Source of the DNA: Prochlorococcus sp. AG-363-C20
Lineage (GTDB): Bacteria; Cyanobacteriota; Cyanobacteriia; PCC-6307; Cyanobiaceae
Assembly (NCBI GenBank): GCA_003280295.1
Contig: QCFI01000005.1
Coordinates: 1 to 64,000, forward strand
DNA length: 64,000 nucleotides
Reading direction: 5' to 3'
Shown: positions 31,714 through 43,116 of the stretch, piece by piece
Layout: every line of letters starts with the position of its first letter
Position numbering within the stretch: position 1 is the first letter of the stretch
Notes under the pieces: model-generated
Told to the model about the DNA's origin: nothing
The model's input: the letters and a program-made list of their open reading frames with translations, nothing else
The model's database searches: none
Made by a program: the position numbers and the translations under genes

Positions 31714-32787
31714 TCAAATTGCCTTTAGTAATTCCCTACCCATTTCTCTGCAACCAAGTTCAATACAAGATTCACACATTAGGTCGCTTGTCCTGAATCC
31801 AGCATTTAGGACTTTGTTAACAGCCTCTTCAAGACTTTCAGCGGCTTTTGGTTGTTTAAGACCAATTCTTAGCATCATTGCAGCAGAAAGAACCATTGCT
31901 ATTGGATTTGCCTTATCTAAACCTGCAATATCAGGTGCGGAACCATGAACTGGTTCATATAAACCTGGTCCGCTTCTACTTAATGAAGCTGAAGGTAACA
32001 TTCCTATTGAGCCTGTGAGCATTGCGGCTTCGTCGCTCAATATGTCTCCAAAAAGATTCCCTGTGAGAATTACATCAAAGTTTTTAGGGTCTTTTATGAG
32101 TTGCATAGCTGCATTGTCAACATACAAATGACTTACTTCTATTTCTTGATGCTCTTTTGCTTTAACTTCTACCGTTTCTCTCCAAAGTTGACTTACATCT
32201 AATACATTTGCTTTGTCCACTGAACATACTTTCTTTTTTCTATCTTTAGCTAAGTTAAAAGCAATGTCAGCAATTCGATCAATTTCAGACTTGGAATATG
32301 TCATTGTATTGAATGCCTTTTCCCCATCTTTTGTTTTAATACGTCCCTTTGGCTTGCCAAAATAAATTCCGCCAGTAAGCTCTCTTACAACAATTAGGTC
32401 AACCCCATTTATTATCTCAGTTTTTAGTGTGCTTGAGTTTAGTAATGATGACCAGGCTTTTACAGGTCTAATATTTGCGAATAAGTTTAAACCTGCTCTT
32501 AATTCAAGCAGACCACTTTCGGGCCTTTTATCTCTAGGAAGAGTGTCATATTTTGGGCTTCCAATTGCAGCCAAAAGTACAGCATCACTTTCCTTACATG
32601 CTTGAAGTGTGGATGCAGGTAAAGGAGAATCAGTTAGATCAATTGCAGATCCTCCTATTGGCTGCTCATCAAAAAGCAAATGGAAGTTATGCCTCTTGCT
32701 GATAGCTTCCAGCAATGATCTTGTTACCTCTGAAATTTCAGGGCCAATACCATCACCAGGTAATAAAACTATTTTGTACTGTCTCAT
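31714..32787 (-). CDS. leuB: 3-isopropylmalate dehydrogenase
   Basis: LLPGDGIGPEISEVTRSLLEAI, VVRELTGGIYFGKPKG, GNLFGDILSDEAAMLTGSIGMLPSASL. Confidence 0.97.
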   Translation of the reverse strand: MRQYKIVLLPGDGIGPEISEVTRSLLEAISKRHNFHLLFDEQPIGGSAIDLTDSPLPASTLQACKESDAVLLAAIGSPKYDTLPRDKRPESGLLELRAGLNLFANIRPVKAWSSLLNSSTLKTEIINGVDLIVVRELTGGIYFGKPKGRIKTKDGEKAFNTMTYSKSEIDRIADIAFNLAKDRKKKVCSVDKANVLDVSQLWRETVEVKAKEHQEIEVSHLYVDNAAMQLIKDPKNFDVILTGNLFGDILSDEAAMLTGSIGMLPSASLSRSGPGLYEPVHGSAPDIAGLDKANPIAMVLSAAMMLRIGLKQPKAAESLEEAVNKVLNAGFRTSDLMCESCIELGCREMGRELLKAI

Positions 32788-32826
32788 TAGGTTAGGAGGC
32801 CTTTAAAAAGATAAACCCATGTGAGA

Positions 32827-33870
32827 TTACTTAGAGAAGTCGCGATTCATATCACGAATAGTCTTTACTATCTCTGGAAGTCTCTTGAAATTGGCAGAAC
32901 ATCGAAGCCAAAGTTTATTAGACATTGCTGGAAAACCACTGATCACTTGATTCGCTTCGATATTTGCATGAATTCCACATTTAGAACTTGCAGTAACGCG
33001 ATCACCTACATGAACACGATTCCCTACTCCTACTTGTCCTGCAAGAATGACACCTTCACCGAGGTTAGCTCCACCAGCTATCCCAACTTGCGCTGCCATT
33101 GCACAATTTTTTCCAGTTGAAACACCGTGACCGATATGAACTAAATTGTCGATTTTTGTGCCTGCGCCTATACGTGTTTCTCCTACAGAAGGCCTATCGA
33201 TAGTAGTCCCGCTGCCAATCTCAACATCATCTTCAATAATGACTATTCCTGTTTGCGGCATTTTGTACCATCCTTTTGGGGTAGGAACAAAACCAAATCC
33301 ATCGGCTCCAATAACAGAATTGGGTTGAATTATGCATCTTTGACCAATACTTGAACCTGAATGTATAACACAGTTAGCATGTAATAGACTTCCTTCATTA
33401 ATTGATACTCTCTCGTAAATCACTACACCAGGATGTAAAACACACCGGTCTTTTATTCTGGTATTATTCCCAATGTAAACGTGTGGGCCTATTGATACTT
33501 CCTTCCCTAATTCTACATTTTCTCCAAGAACTGCTGTATGGTGTATTCCTTCTAAATATTCTTCTTGAGGGTTTAGTAAGCCCAAAGATTCAGCGAAGGC
33601 AAGTCTTGGATTTTTTAATACAGCCCAGGCAATTTTTTTTTGTTTTGCCTTAGTGATTATTTCTTTTTGAGGAGGTATAAGGATTGCACCAGCATTGGTA
33701 GTATTTAACTCTGATTTAAGATTATTTTCTTTCTCTAGAAATGTAAGCTGATTAAATTTTGCACATTCTATTGATGCTCCATTAATTAATTCTGGGTCGT
33801 TTCCTAGCTGGTGTTCTATTAATCCAGCATTCCCTTCCTTGAGAGCAATAATTAGTTGGCTAAAATGCAT
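32827..33870 (-). CDS. lpxD: UDP-3-O-acylglucosamine N-acyltransferase
   Basis: Hexapeptide repeats; [40 protein letters not shown]. Confidence 0.95.
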   Translation of the reverse strand: MHFSQLIIALKEGNAGLIEHQLGNDPELINGASIECAKFNQLTFLEKENNLKSELNTTNAGAILIPPQKEIITKAKQKKIAWAVLKNPRLAFAESLGLLNPQEEYLEGIHHTAVLGENVELGKEVSIGPHVYIGNNTRIKDRCVLHPGVVIYERVSINEGSLLHANCVIHSGSSIGQRCIIQPNSVIGADGFGFVPTPKGWYKMPQTGIVIIEDDVEIGSGTTIDRPSVGETRIGAGTKIDNLVHIGHGVSTGKNCAMAAQVGIAGGANLGEGVILAGQVGVGNRVHVGDRVTASSKCGIHANIEANQVISGFPAMSNKLWLRCSANFKRLPEIVKTIRDMNRDFSK

Positions 33871-33903
33871 GATAATAGAAATTGGAAAGGACTAAAAGAA
33901 TTT

Positions 33904-34992
33904 TTAAATAAGAAGATCTTTAGTAAGTACTAGGACGTCTCTGTGTATTACTAAGGGAGATGGTGTCGATTTAGAACTATTTAACGAGTTTCTAAGGAAC
34001 TCGCTGCTAAGTGAACTAATCCCCCTTGCGATTTCTTTCGATTTTGTATTCAAAATACTCACTGGTTGATTGGCTGAAAAATCTCCTTCCACTTTCCTTA
34101 CTCCAACAAGTAAAAGGGATGCACCTTTGTTTTGAATTGCTTCACATGCACCATTATCCAAATGTATAGCTCCAAGAGGTCTTAATGCATGGGCCAACCA
34201 GCTTTTGAGCGTTCCAAGCGGTTTTGGATTTGGATGAAAAATTGTACCTCCTCTAGAGCCTTGAAGGAGTCCCTGAAGCATCTTTGGATTGCGACCATCT
34301 GCCAAGTGAACTGTTATTCCACTCGCTGTGGCTATGCGGGCAGAAGAAAGTTTAGTTTGTATACCCCCAGTACCCCAATGCCCAGATTCTTTAGTGGTTT
34401 GCAAGGATAATATTTGGTTAGGATGGTGAACATCGGAAATTGGATGTGCTTTTGAATCTGTTTTGGGGTCAGCCGAGTAAAGCCTATCTACATCAGTTAG
34501 CAGTATTAGCTGATCAGCTTTTACTGCTGTAGCAACAAGGGCTGAGAGTGTGTCGTTGTCTCCATATTTCAACTCTTCAGCTGAAAGCGTGTCGTTTTCA
34601 TTTATGACAGGGACTATTCCCCAGTCCAAAAGTTTTTTTAATGTCATTGCAGCATTGCGGAAACTCTCTCTTGAGCCAAGATCTGCACGCGTAAGAAGTA
34701 TTTGTGCCACGTGGTATCCATACCGTTTCATAGAGGTCTCATAAAGACTCATTAGATTTACTTGTCCCACAGCTGCACTAGCCTGCAAACTTGCTAATTC
34801 TTCAGGTCGTTCTTTTATCCCAAGGGTGTAACAACCAAGGCCCACTGCTCCGCTTGTAACGAGAATTACACCATCTCCTCTGCTTTTGCTTTCTGCAATA
34901 CATGAGCAATAATTATCAATTATTTCACTTGTCGATTTCTTGGTTGTTCCTCTGAGGAGGCTAGTACCAACCTTGACAACCCAAAGAGTCAT
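33904..34992 (-). CDS. proB: Glutamate 5-kinase
   Basis: [47 protein letters not shown]-terminal PUA. Confidence 0.96.
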   Translation of the reverse strand: MTLWVVKVGTSLLRGTTKKSTSEIIDNYCSCIAESKSRGDGVILVTSGAVGLGCYTLGIKERPEELASLQASAAVGQVNLMSLYETSMKRYGYHVAQILLTRADLGSRESFRNAAMTLKKLLDWGIVPVINENDTLSAEELKYGDNDTLSALVATAVKADQLILLTDVDRLYSADPKTDSKAHPISDVHHPNQILSLQTTKESGHWGTGGIQTKLSSARIATASGITVHLADGRNPKMLQGLLQGSRGGTIFHPNPKPLGTLKSWLAHALRPLGAIHLDNGACEAIQNKGASLLLVGVRKVEGDFSANQPVSILNTKSKEIARGISSLSSEFLRNSLNSSKSTPSPLVIHRDVLVLTKDLLI

Positions 34993-35498
34993 GTGTGGCT
35001 TACTCCTAAAAGTTTAGCAATTATTTGTTCAATATGTTGGGTCCTTTTATTTTTGCATGGGTTCCCATTAGCTCCTAATGGATGAACCAAAACTGTATAT
35101 AAACCAAGCCTATTTCCTACAAGTATATCTGTAAAAAGTCTGTCTCCTAGGATAGCTATATTTTTAGGTTCTTCATTAAGTTGATCTAATACTCTTGTTA
35201 AAGCACTTTTGGTAGGCTTGGCTGCCCTAAATGTGAAGTTAATGTCTAGTTGTTGTGAGATATTTTCTATACGTCTTCTTGATGGATTGTTACTTAACAG
35301 GTGTAGAGCAAAGTTTCTTTTCGCCTTTTTTATCCAAAGAATTACTGATTCATGTAGAACTATTTCATGACTAGGTATAAGGGTCCCGTCGACATCAAGG
35401 ACAAGGGCTTTAATACCTTTTATTAGTAAATGTTCAATTGGAATATTAGGGATAATTAGCTCAGGTTGCCAGTCTGGTTTAAGCCAGTTTCGCTTCAT
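34989..35498 (-). CDS. YqeG family HAD IIIA-type phosphatase
   Basis: [45 protein letters not shown]. Confidence 0.9.
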   Translation of the reverse strand: MKRNWLKPDWQPELIIPNIPIEHLLIKGIKALVLDVDGTLIPSHEIVLHESVILWIKKAKRNFALHLLSNNPSRRRIENISQQLDINFTFRAAKPTKSALTRVLDQLNEEPKNIAILGDRLFTDILVGNRLGLYTVLVHPLGANGNPCKNKRTQHIEQIIAKLLGVSHT

Positions 35499-36040
35499 TA
35501 GTCAGTTAACTCCCTTTCTTCAAGTTCACTTTCAATAAGTGGTTGAATTTTGTCAAACTCTTCACCTTCAACAAGAATTGCTTGGCCATTTATTATTTTT
35601 CCTACAATAAAGAACGGGTCAAGAGGTATATAAAGTCCATATTCTTCTTCTTCAACTCTGAAATTCACTAATAGTTCATAAGTCTCTGATTCATCTTCAA
35701 TATCTTCTTCTTCAAGTTCTTCGGGGTCTGGTTCGTCTAGTTCTCCAGTAACCGTAAGAGTTACTGCTGAGCGAACTAAAGTTAAATCATGCTCCTGAAG
35801 GACGACATCAGCCACAGCAAGAATAGGCTCACTGCTTGAAATTGTTTCAATTAGTTCAGGATCACCATTTTCTAATAATTTAAATAGTGATACAGGTGTA
35901 TCTACAGGTGTAAGAAGAGCGTATTCATGCTCATCGATAGGTATAAGTTGCTCAAGGAAACAAAGTAATGTGCTCCCTTTACTATCTTTAACTAGGGCTG
36001 TTGGCACCTCGCTATTGTTGCTTGTACCGGATAATGACAT
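35498..36040 (-). CDS. DUF3727 domain protein
   Basis: Acidic cyanobacterial protein; LPIDEHEYALLTPVDTPV...PDPEELEEEDIEDE; TAATG overlap with yqeG. Confidence 0.75.
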   Translation of the reverse strand: MSLSGTSNNSEVPTALVKDSKGSTLLCFLEQLIPIDEHEYALLTPVDTPVSLFKLLENGDPELIETISSSEPILAVADVVLQEHDLTLVRSAVTLTVTGELDEPDPEELEEEDIEDESETYELLVNFRVEEEEYGLYIPLDPFFIVGKIINGQAILVEGEEFDKIQPLIESELEERELTD

Positions 36041-36092
36041 TTAATTGAGGCTTTCATGCTCAGGATCGATCATCTCAGATGACTTGCCTTAG

Positions 36093-36539
36093 TTAATATG
36101 CCGGCATGTGTACTGGTTTAAGCTCTGGGCCTTCTTTTAACCATTGATCTAGCAGTAAAGCGGCTGCAGCACTATCAAGTTGACCAGTTCGATCACTTCG
36201 TAGATTGTATTTTTCTTTGGCTGCCCAAGTACTACATTGTTCATTCACCCAGGCAATAGGTAAATCAAGAGCTTTAGCTAATTTATAGCCGTAATTTTTG
36301 CAAAACTTTGTTTGTTTAGTAGGAAAACCATTTTTATCAAGAGGTAGACCAATAACCAATCCTTCAGCTTTTCTTATGAGGCAATGTTTTTTTAGGATTT
36401 CTGTATCTTCGATAAAACTTTTCCGATGAATTGCGGATAGGCGACAAATTGTTATTCCAAGAGGATCACAACCTGCGAGCCCAATTCTTCGGTGACCTAT
36501 ATCGATGCTTATAACGGATTGTGGTCTTGGTTGTGACAT
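36093..36539 (-). CDS. ruvX: Putative Holliday junction resolvase RuvX/YqgF
   Basis: [46 protein letters not shown]; start set at MSQPRPQ to avoid the upstream overlap. Confidence 0.88.
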   Translation of the reverse strand: MSQPRPQSVISIDIGHRRIGLAGCDPLGITICRLSAIHRKSFIEDTEILKKHCLIRKAEGLVIGLPLDKNGFPTKQTKFCKNYGYKLAKALDLPIAWVNEQCSTWAAKEKYNLRSDRTGQLDSAAAALLLDQWLKEGPELKPVHMPAY

Positions 36540-36544
36540 CCTGT

Positions 36545-37600
36545 CTATCTTGGTTCCATACTTGGTGTTGGAAGAGGAGGTTGTTGTGGATTTAATCTTC
36601 CCAACATCGAATCGAGTGGCCTTGTTCCACTGATTAGTTTCCGGTTTTCTTGTCGTCTCCAAAGACTACGGCCTAACAAAATCGTCTCGTTTTGATTGAC
36701 CCAACCCATTTGGATTAGCAACTCTGAAAGTCGATTGTCTTCTTTTGCTGTTTCGAGTGTAATTTGGTTGGAAGTCTTTATTATCTCGTTAAGAATATTT
36801 GGGAGATGGGTTAAGAGTCTTTCATCCCATGCAAGATCTCTTATTAGTTCAATTGTTAGCATATCTTCATTCAATTTGTGACTTATTAAACCTGCAACTG
36901 CAATATCTGATTCGATATTTTTAGAAATTAAAACTCTATTGAAAGGTTGTTTTGGTTGGAGTAAGTCTCTAGATTGTCGGTCTAGAATTTGACGAAGATT
37001 ACTTGACTCATATGACTGTTCAAGTCTCCATAAGGAATCTGCATTTTGATTATTTACTTCTTGCCATTCTAAATTGCTTAACATTACTTCCTTTCTTTTC
37101 TTTTTTTGTAATTTTCCATTTGTGGATTTAGGTTTCCAGCAATTAAGAACTTTAAGAGGTTGGAATCCTAGTTCTCTAGATATTGCTATTTGATTTGTAT
37201 CATTAGCGGAGCATCTTATTAACCAGCTTTGTGCTCTTTTTTTACCTAATTTCAAGGCACTTTGTATAAGCTCTTGTCTAATATGAGTAAGAGAGCATTC
37301 TTTAGTCTCTGAAATTAACTCTGGGAAACTTATTGACCAACAGCTCCCACGAAGATTCGAAGATTTAACTATTGCAAAAGCTACAGGGGAGGAATACTCC
37401 AGAGCAACTAGACAAATAGGATTTCTAGGAGGCAGAAAACTATGAAGATAACTTTCTGCTTGGGCAAGCCAGCCTCTAACAAGCATTAATTGTAGCCACC
37501 CAAACTTTTTGCTTGGTGTCATTGAAGAAAGCATGGATAAGTGAATCGCTTTTAGCGACTCCACGCGAAGGGGGCTGGTAGATGCCTTGATTACGTTCAA
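36545..37600 (-). CDS. Conserved hypothetical, GNAT-like
   Basis: [32 protein letters not shown]; co-oriented with ruvX. Confidence 0.6.
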   Translation of the reverse strand: MNVIKASTSPLRVESLKAIHLSMLSSMTPSKKFGWLQLMLVRGWLAQAESYLHSFLPPRNPICLVALEYSSPVAFAIVKSSNLRGSCWSISFPELISETKECSLTHIRQELIQSALKLGKKRAQSWLIRCSANDTNQIAISRELGFQPLKVLNCWKPKSTNGKLQKKKRKEVMLSNLEWQEVNNQNADSLWRLEQSYESSNLRQILDRQSRDLLQPKQPFNRVLISKNIESDIAVAGLISHKLNEDMLTIELIRDLAWDERLLTHLPNILNEIIKTSNQITLETAKEDNRLSELLIQMGWVNQNETILLGRSLWRRQENRKLISGTRPLDSMLGRLNPQQPPLPTPSMEPR

Positions 37601-37611
37601 CCCACAATTCT

Positions 37612-38817
37612 TCAGATCAATCTATCTATTTCAGAAAATTGTGCCGTCTTTTTATAAGGCCTTATAAGAACTAGAGGCGTTTGTTCATTAGCATTACCAG
37701 CAGGGTTAGTACGCAATGCTTTTGTTAGAAAGGCTTTTTCACAGTTATGACTAGCGGCTAGTACTTTTACTTTGCCAAGATCGTTTACATCAACAATGGC
37801 GACTGGAATGCCAAGGTGGGCAGAGATTTTTTCGCAAAGTCGTTTTGGAGATTTCGGACCTAGCACGATTGTTTGGTCATACGGTGGTGTTGTCCCTGTG
37901 ATGTCATCAATAAGTCTTGCTTGCTCACCTGCAATTCGGTAAAACATTCCCTTTATACCTAATAGTTTTCCTCCAACCCCTAATAGAAAAGCAAATATCA
38001 CCCTTGATGGTCCTACTAGATTAATAAGTGTTTGTAGGCCGCATGCAGTGGCAAGACTGCTAGTGGGATGAAAAGCTCTGCACAAGCTTCTTGAAATTAA
38101 TCCTGGTTTTATTGTGCTGGGATGATGATATCTGCCTTGCATTACAGCTATGGGTGTTTCTCCAATAGCAAGTACATCTCCTGGTTGAACTAGTTGTTCA
38201 ACGTAAGTTGTTACTATGTCGATAACGTCGTCTAAAGGCCCAAGGATATGTGTTTTTAATGGCAGCACTTGGCATTCTTTATATTGTTGGAAATAGGCCT
38301 TCCCAGGCAGAATCGGGGTAGGTCGTTTGAGAGGTACTACTACTCCCTGTTGACGATTTAGTCTCCCAAACGGTCCATAATTGCACCAATGAATGTCTAC
38401 CCAAATATTTTCCCCTACGGAAATTACCTCTGAAGAATCATTATCCTCTAACTCTAATTTTACGAAAATTTGTGTACTCTTTTTGCTTTTGACAATGTAG
38501 GCCTGCCAATAACCGTCTTTTCTTGCTTCTTCATCAGGGTGAAAAGTTGTAATGGTTGTTTTGATTTTTATGTTATTAACTCCTTCCTTGCCTAACAAAG
38601 TTGATTTGACTTCAAATTCAGGGACCATGACTTCCATTCTTGGATGAGGATTATTTATTTCCAACCACCCCATTGCCTGTAGCCCAAATTTTGTTTGTGA
38701 GACTTCCCAGTCGAAAGTTTTTAATCGAAGAGGAGAATGGGGTTTTAATCGATGGCTAACTTCAAGCCAAGCAAGGCATACCCCAAAAATTATCAGAAGC
38801 AGAGATAGGCCGGTCAT
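37612..38817 (-). CDS. F420-0:gamma-glutamyl ligase (CofE-like) family protein
   Basis: QPGDVLAIGETPIAVMQGRYHHPS...VGGKLLGIKGMFYRIAGEQARLIDDITGTTPPYDQTIVLGP. Confidence 0.78.
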   Translation of the reverse strand: MTGLSLLLIIFGVCLAWLEVSHRLKPHSPLRLKTFDWEVSQTKFGLQAMGWLEINNPHPRMEVMVPEFEVKSTLLGKEGVNNIKIKTTITTFHPDEEARKDGYWQAYIVKSKKSTQIFVKLELEDNDSSEVISVGENIWVDIHWCNYGPFGRLNRQQGVVVPLKRPTPILPGKAYFQQYKECQVLPLKTHILGPLDDVIDIVTTYVEQLVQPGDVLAIGETPIAVMQGRYHHPSTIKPGLISRSLCRAFHPTSSLATACGLQTLINLVGPSRVIFAFLLGVGGKLLGIKGMFYRIAGEQARLIDDITGTTPPYDQTIVLGPKSPKRLCEKISAHLGIPVAIVDVNDLGKVKVLAASHNCEKAFLTKALRTNPAGNANEQTPLVLIRPYKKTAQFSEIDRLI

Positions 38818-38925
38818 GAAAATTGCCGGTTAGTTCTTCTTAGTATGACCTGAAAGATAATTTGCCAATCAAAAGAGTTCATTGAACTTCCCTTTTGCTT
38901 GAACTGTAGTTTTCTATTGGGTTGA

Positions 38926-39480
38926 TTAACGCGGATCTGTATACCCCTCCTTAGCCGGCTCACTGTTGTATTCATTAAAACTTTTTATTTGTATTTTGAA
39001 CGAGGGTTCATTAAGTCCAGTAGCAGTGCTAATAGCTTTATTTATTGTGTCTATTGGAACTTGACCTTCTTGGTCTAACACAATCTTGCCTTCACCATCT
39101 ATTACTACTACTTGTGGAATTTGGCCGCGCCAATAATAGGCCTCTTGTCTTGGATTGTTATTCTCTTTACCTTGAAGCGCGTCTGTGGTTATTGGTAATA
39201 CATCTATAGAAGAAGCCCAAAGTAGTTTTAATCCAGAAACAACTGGAGCAAATGCTTTGCTAGTAGCACTGTCATCTAAATAGTAAATGATGACACTTGT
39301 TCTTTTGTTATCTAGAGCATTTGAGAGCGAGCTAGGAGGCGGTACTAATGACCCATTACCTGCATAAATAGGAAAAATATTACCGTCGTAGCTATCGGTG
39401 TCTCTTGCTGCTTTGACAGTCGCAACGAAAAAAATTAAACAAAGACTAATGCTCAACAGGGCATTTAGCAGATGAGCCAT
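38926..39480 (-). CDS. Thioredoxin-like, signal-peptide-bearing (thylakoid lumen type) protein
   Basis: N-terminal signal; IIYYLDDSATSKAFAPVVSGLK...IPQVVVIDGEGKIVLDQEG. Confidence 0.6.
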   Translation of the reverse strand: MAHLLNALLSISLCLIFFVATVKAARDTDSYDGNIFPIYAGNGSLVPPPSSLSNALDNKRTSVIIYYLDDSATSKAFAPVVSGLKLLWASSIDVLPITTDALQGKENNNPRQEAYYWRGQIPQVVVIDGEGKIVLDQEGQVPIDTINKAISTATGLNEPSFKIQIKSFNEYNSEPAKEGYTDPR

Positions 39481-39537
39481 TAGGAATTAGTGCAATTAAC
39501 ATTCATTGTGTCGTGTTTTTGAATTAACAACATCTTT

Positions 39538-41211
39538 TTAGTTACGCCCAAGACTACGCCCCATACCTTGAGCTATACCGCGACCTATAAGTCCTATTGC
39601 ACGTCCTATTACTTTGGTAAGAACAATGACCATTACATTACCTAACCTTCTTACTAGGGCTTGAATTTGTGGGGTTATAGCATCCCTTGCTTCGACGAGA
39701 AGGGCTACTTGTTGTTGCCACCAGCCAAGTTGTCTAAGCTCTTCATCTCTAGGTTCAGTTATAAGAATGGGTTCTATTCTCCCTTCTCTTAAACGGTAGA
39801 AGAGACGCTTGCTTTCATAGAGTTGGATTGGCTTTTGGATAAGTGATTGCCAACGGGTTTGGCTATTTAGTTGATTTCGTAACCTTTCAAGTTCGCGGGT
39901 TGAGACAAGATGTGGATTTAAAAGGTAACGTCTTAATTCTGGCCATTCTCCACAGGCAGACATGACTTCTGCGCATATAAGCTCTGCACTCCGAATCAGC
40001 CAATTACTAAAAAACATCTCAAGTTGTATTAATGCCCGTGGATCATCTGCTGGTAGAAGTTGCCCCTCAACTATTAATGGTTTATTGGTTAATAAGGGAT
40101 CTAACATATGTTCAGGTTTAGGTAATTCATCGTCATTATCAAATAGATCAACCATTTTCAGTAAAAACTCGCCTACTGGGGCAAGCTCGCCTTTAAAAGG
40201 AAGCCTGACGTAATTGCCCGCCATTTCTCGAAGTGCTTGTTGGCGAAGTTCTGGTTGCATTTCAAGCCAGTTTTTTTTATAAGAGTCTTGAGGCTTTTCA
40301 TTACTTCGAAGTTTGTCTATTACTTCGTCTAATTGGTTAAGTAGGCCAAGTAGTAGGTCTTTTTGCCTGCCTGTATTTAGTCCTTCTATTGCTAATAGAG
40401 TGCCTGTAGAATTAGTTAACCCTTGTTGAATAGTGTTTTCAAGTCGTTTTTTTATAGCTGCCCAAACGGAAATAGGATCTCTTTTGTCTAGTTTGATGTT
40501 TATCCCTAAGCCTTCTTGTGAGGGATAGCTACTTGCAATTATTCCTGACTTTGAAAATGAATCTTTGTTACCCTCTTGAGGATCAAGGGAAATTTGAAAT
40601 GGTCCCCATAGCCAGTAAAGAAAATCTCTGGAAGCATTGAGCTCTCTTTTTCGGCCATAAAGAATAAATTCTTTTAAAGGGTTTTGTGGAGGTTGGTCTA
40701 ATAGAAACTCTACGTTCTGGAGTTCGTTGTTGATTTCTTGAACGCCACTTAATAGTAGCCATTGTCCGAGTCCCATTGGTGAAGTATTACTTCGAGTCTT
40801 TTCAGGGAGTTGAGTTTTCAGTCGAATTACTCGCCCTCCACCTCTAAGTATTTCAATGGATTCTTTTAATGTCTTTAGGCTTGGGTCTTGAAGTAGACCT
40901 GGACAATCAAATTGGAGAAACTCACTACTGGTAAGTTTGGTGTTCCCAGGAATCAGAAGTAAGACTGGAGCTGGTTTCCAATATTCTCGTAGCCGCCTAA
41001 TCTCAAGTTGTATAGCACTAGGCATATCAATATTTTCAACTGACCAGATAACAAGGCATGGATGTCTTGTCATCTCTTCTTTTTTTAGAAAAATTTCAAG
41101 CTTTGGATTAGCTTCTGTTAATTGGATTGAAAGTGATTCACCTAATAGATTCGGTGCTAATAACAGAATCTGCTTTGATATTCCCTCAGTCAAATTAGCC
41201 ACCACTGACAT
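39538..41211 (-). CDS. DUF3685-like conserved cyanobacterial protein
   Basis: 557-aa ORF; C-terminal RLGNVMVIVLTKVIGRAIGLIGRGIAQGMGRSLGRN. Confidence 0.65.
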   Translation of the reverse strand: MSVVANLTEGISKQILLLAPNLLGESLSIQLTEANPKLEIFLKKEEMTRHPCLVIWSVENIDMPSAIQLEIRRLREYWKPAPVLLLIPGNTKLTSSEFLQFDCPGLLQDPSLKTLKESIEILRGGGRVIRLKTQLPEKTRSNTSPMGLGQWLLLSGVQEINNELQNVEFLLDQPPQNPLKEFILYGRKRELNASRDFLYWLWGPFQISLDPQEGNKDSFSKSGIIASSYPSQEGLGINIKLDKRDPISVWAAIKKRLENTIQQGLTNSTGTLLAIEGLNTGRQKDLLLGLLNQLDEVIDKLRSNEKPQDSYKKNWLEMQPELRQQALREMAGNYVRLPFKGELAPVGEFLLKMVDLFDNDDELPKPEHMLDPLLTNKPLIVEGQLLPADDPRALIQLEMFFSNWLIRSAELICAEVMSACGEWPELRRYLLNPHLVSTRELERLRNQLNSQTRWQSLIQKPIQLYESKRLFYRLREGRIEPILITEPRDEELRQLGWWQQQVALLVEARDAITPQIQALVRRLGNVMVIVLTKVIGRAIGLIGRGIAQGMGRSLGRN

Positions 41212-41322
41212 CCTATATATATAAGGTAACGAGCGTCAGGCAAATACTCCAGCCCTAGATGTTATTAATTAACTACGGTTGCTTTTGATTTGGTTTGTAA
41301 GGCTAGCCAGATGATTTCTGCA

Positions 41323-42090
41323 TTAAGCAAAGAATTCTTTGCTTAATGGAAAATCTTCTATATGACCATTCTTGACAGCTTTCATTGCTTCTTTAAGGTC
41401 TACTGCCCCATCATAAAGAGCTCTTCCGATGATTACCCCTGTAATTCCATAGGGTTTTAGAGCAACTAAGGACAATAAGTCAGATATAGAACCAATACCT
41501 CCTGATGCAATAACTGGAATGTTACTTGCAGTGGCGATTTCCTTCATCGCCTCAAGGTTGGGGCCTTGAAGCGTTCCATCTGTTGATATATCAGTACTTA
41601 TGATTGCCTCTATTCCTGAGCCTTGGAAACTTTTAGCTAATTCAGTAGCAAGAATATTACTTTGATTGATCCAACCATGGGTAGCAACTTTGCCTCTTTT
41701 GGCATCTATTCCAATGACAATCTTTCCTGGGTTTCGTTTTGCGAGATTTTTCACTAGATCAGGGTTTTCAATCGCAACAGTGCCAAGGATTACACGATCA
41801 AGTCCAAGATTAATTAACTCTTCAGTTCTTTCAACTGTGCGTATCCCTCCTCCAATTTGTATTGGGATGTTGAGGGCCCTGACGATTTCCCTAATACATG
41901 AGTCATTTATTGGTAACCCAGTTTTAGCTCCATCAAGATCGACCAAATGTAACCTGCGGGCCCCTTGACTTTGCCAGGCAAGTGCTTGTTTGACGGGGTC
42001 TTTATTGAAATGCGTGACGCGGTTGTAGTCCCCTTGATTCAATCGCACACAATTACCTTCCAGCAGGTCTATGGCTGGGATGATTTCCAT
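41323..42090 (-). CDS. hisA: Phosphoribosylformimino-5-aminoimidazole carboxamide ribotide isomerase
   Basis: MEIIPAIDLLEGNCVRLNQGDY, LVDLDGAKTG, IQIGGGIRT, ASGGIGS; start at internal ATG 42090. Confidence 0.97.
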   Translation of the reverse strand: MEIIPAIDLLEGNCVRLNQGDYNRVTHFNKDPVKQALAWQSQGARRLHLVDLDGAKTGLPINDSCIREIVRALNIPIQIGGGIRTVERTEELINLGLDRVILGTVAIENPDLVKNLAKRNPGKIVIGIDAKRGKVATHGWINQSNILATELAKSFQGSGIEAIISTDISTDGTLQGPNLEAMKEIATASNIPVIASGGIGSISDLLSLVALKPYGITGVIIGRALYDGAVDLKEAMKAVKNGHIEDFPLSKEFFA

Positions 42091-42195
42091 GATTTTGTTA
42101 ATTTGCACCCTATTAACCTTCAATAGGATGATTGATAGGGTTTTGTTCTTGTAATTTAAGCGTTTTAATGACCTGGATTAATTGGACTTGATGCT

Positions 42196-43116
42196 TTGAA
42201 GACTCTTTTACTTGGTGGAACGAGGTTTGTTGGTAAGGCCTTGGTACAAAGTTTGTATTCTCAAGGCTTTGAGCTCACTTTATTTACCCGAGGAAATCGC
42301 CCTTATCCGGAATATGTTGAGCATCTGAAAGGTGACCGGAGTACTAATAATGGTTTAAGGGCTTTATCAGGTCGAAAATTTGACGTAATCGTGGATATTT
42401 CTGGCAGGGAACTTATTGATACTCAGAGAGTCTTATCTATAACTGGTATCCCAAAACATAGATTCCTTTATGTAAGTTCTGCAGGGGTTTATGCAAATTC
42501 GAACTTTTGGCCACTTGATGAAGCATCTCCAATAGACCCTAAAAGTAGACATTCAGGCAAAGTAGATACAGAAAACTGGCTTATTGAGGAAAAGATCCCA
42601 TTTACAAGTTTTCGCCCAACATATATATATGGTCCTAACAATTACAATCCTATTGAGAGATGGTTTTTTGATCGGATTGTTAATAATCGCCCAATACCCA
42701 TACCAGGGAATGGTCAATGGATAACCCAACTAGGTCATGTGAATGACTTAGCGAATGCAATGACAAAAAGCTTGATGACTGAAGTCTCAAGGAATAGCGT
42801 TTATAATTGTTCTTCAAAGAAAGGAGTAAGCTTCCAGGGAATTGTTGAAACAGCGGCATCTGCATGTGGAAAAAAAGTAGATCAATTAGAAATAATTACT
42901 TTTAATCCTAAAAGCCTTGATACAAAAGCTCGTAAAGCATTCCCTTTGCGAATCGGACACTTTTTGACGGATATTTCTAAGTTGGAGAGAGATATAAATT
43001 GGACTCCAAATTTTAATTTAATGGAAGGGTTTGTGGATAGTTATAAGAATGATTATTTGTTGAATCAGCATATTCCTTTGGATTTCACATCAGATCAGAA
43101 ACTTGTCGGGAATTGA
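42196..43116 (+). CDS. NAD-dependent epimerase/dehydratase, CSP41-like
   Basis: LLLGGTRFVGKALVQSL, YVSSAGVY, FRPTYIYGPNNYNPIERWFFDRI. Confidence 0.88.
   Translation: MKTLLLGGTRFVGKALVQSLYSQGFELTLFTRGNRPYPEYVEHLKGDRSTNNGLRALSGRKFDVIVDISGRELIDTQRVLSITGIPKHRFLYVSSAGVYANSNFWPLDEASPIDPKSRHSGKVDTENWLIEEKIPFTSFRPTYIYGPNNYNPIERWFFDRIVNNRPIPIPGNGQWITQLGHVNDLANAMTKSLMTEVSRNSVYNCSSKKGVSFQGIVETAASACGKKVDQLEIITFNPKSLDTKARKAFPLRIGHFLTDISKLERDINWTPNFNLMEGFVDSYKNDYLLNQHIPLDFTSDQKLVGN

Noticed and set aside
36540-36662. N-terminal extension of the ruvX ORF ([12 protein letters not shown]...)
   Set aside because: Overlaps the upstream gene in another frame; the RuvX domain begins right after MSQPRPQSV, so the start was moved to 36539
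39962-40213. 83-aa + strand ORF inside the DUF3685-like gene
   Set aside because: Antisense shadow, Ser-rich translation
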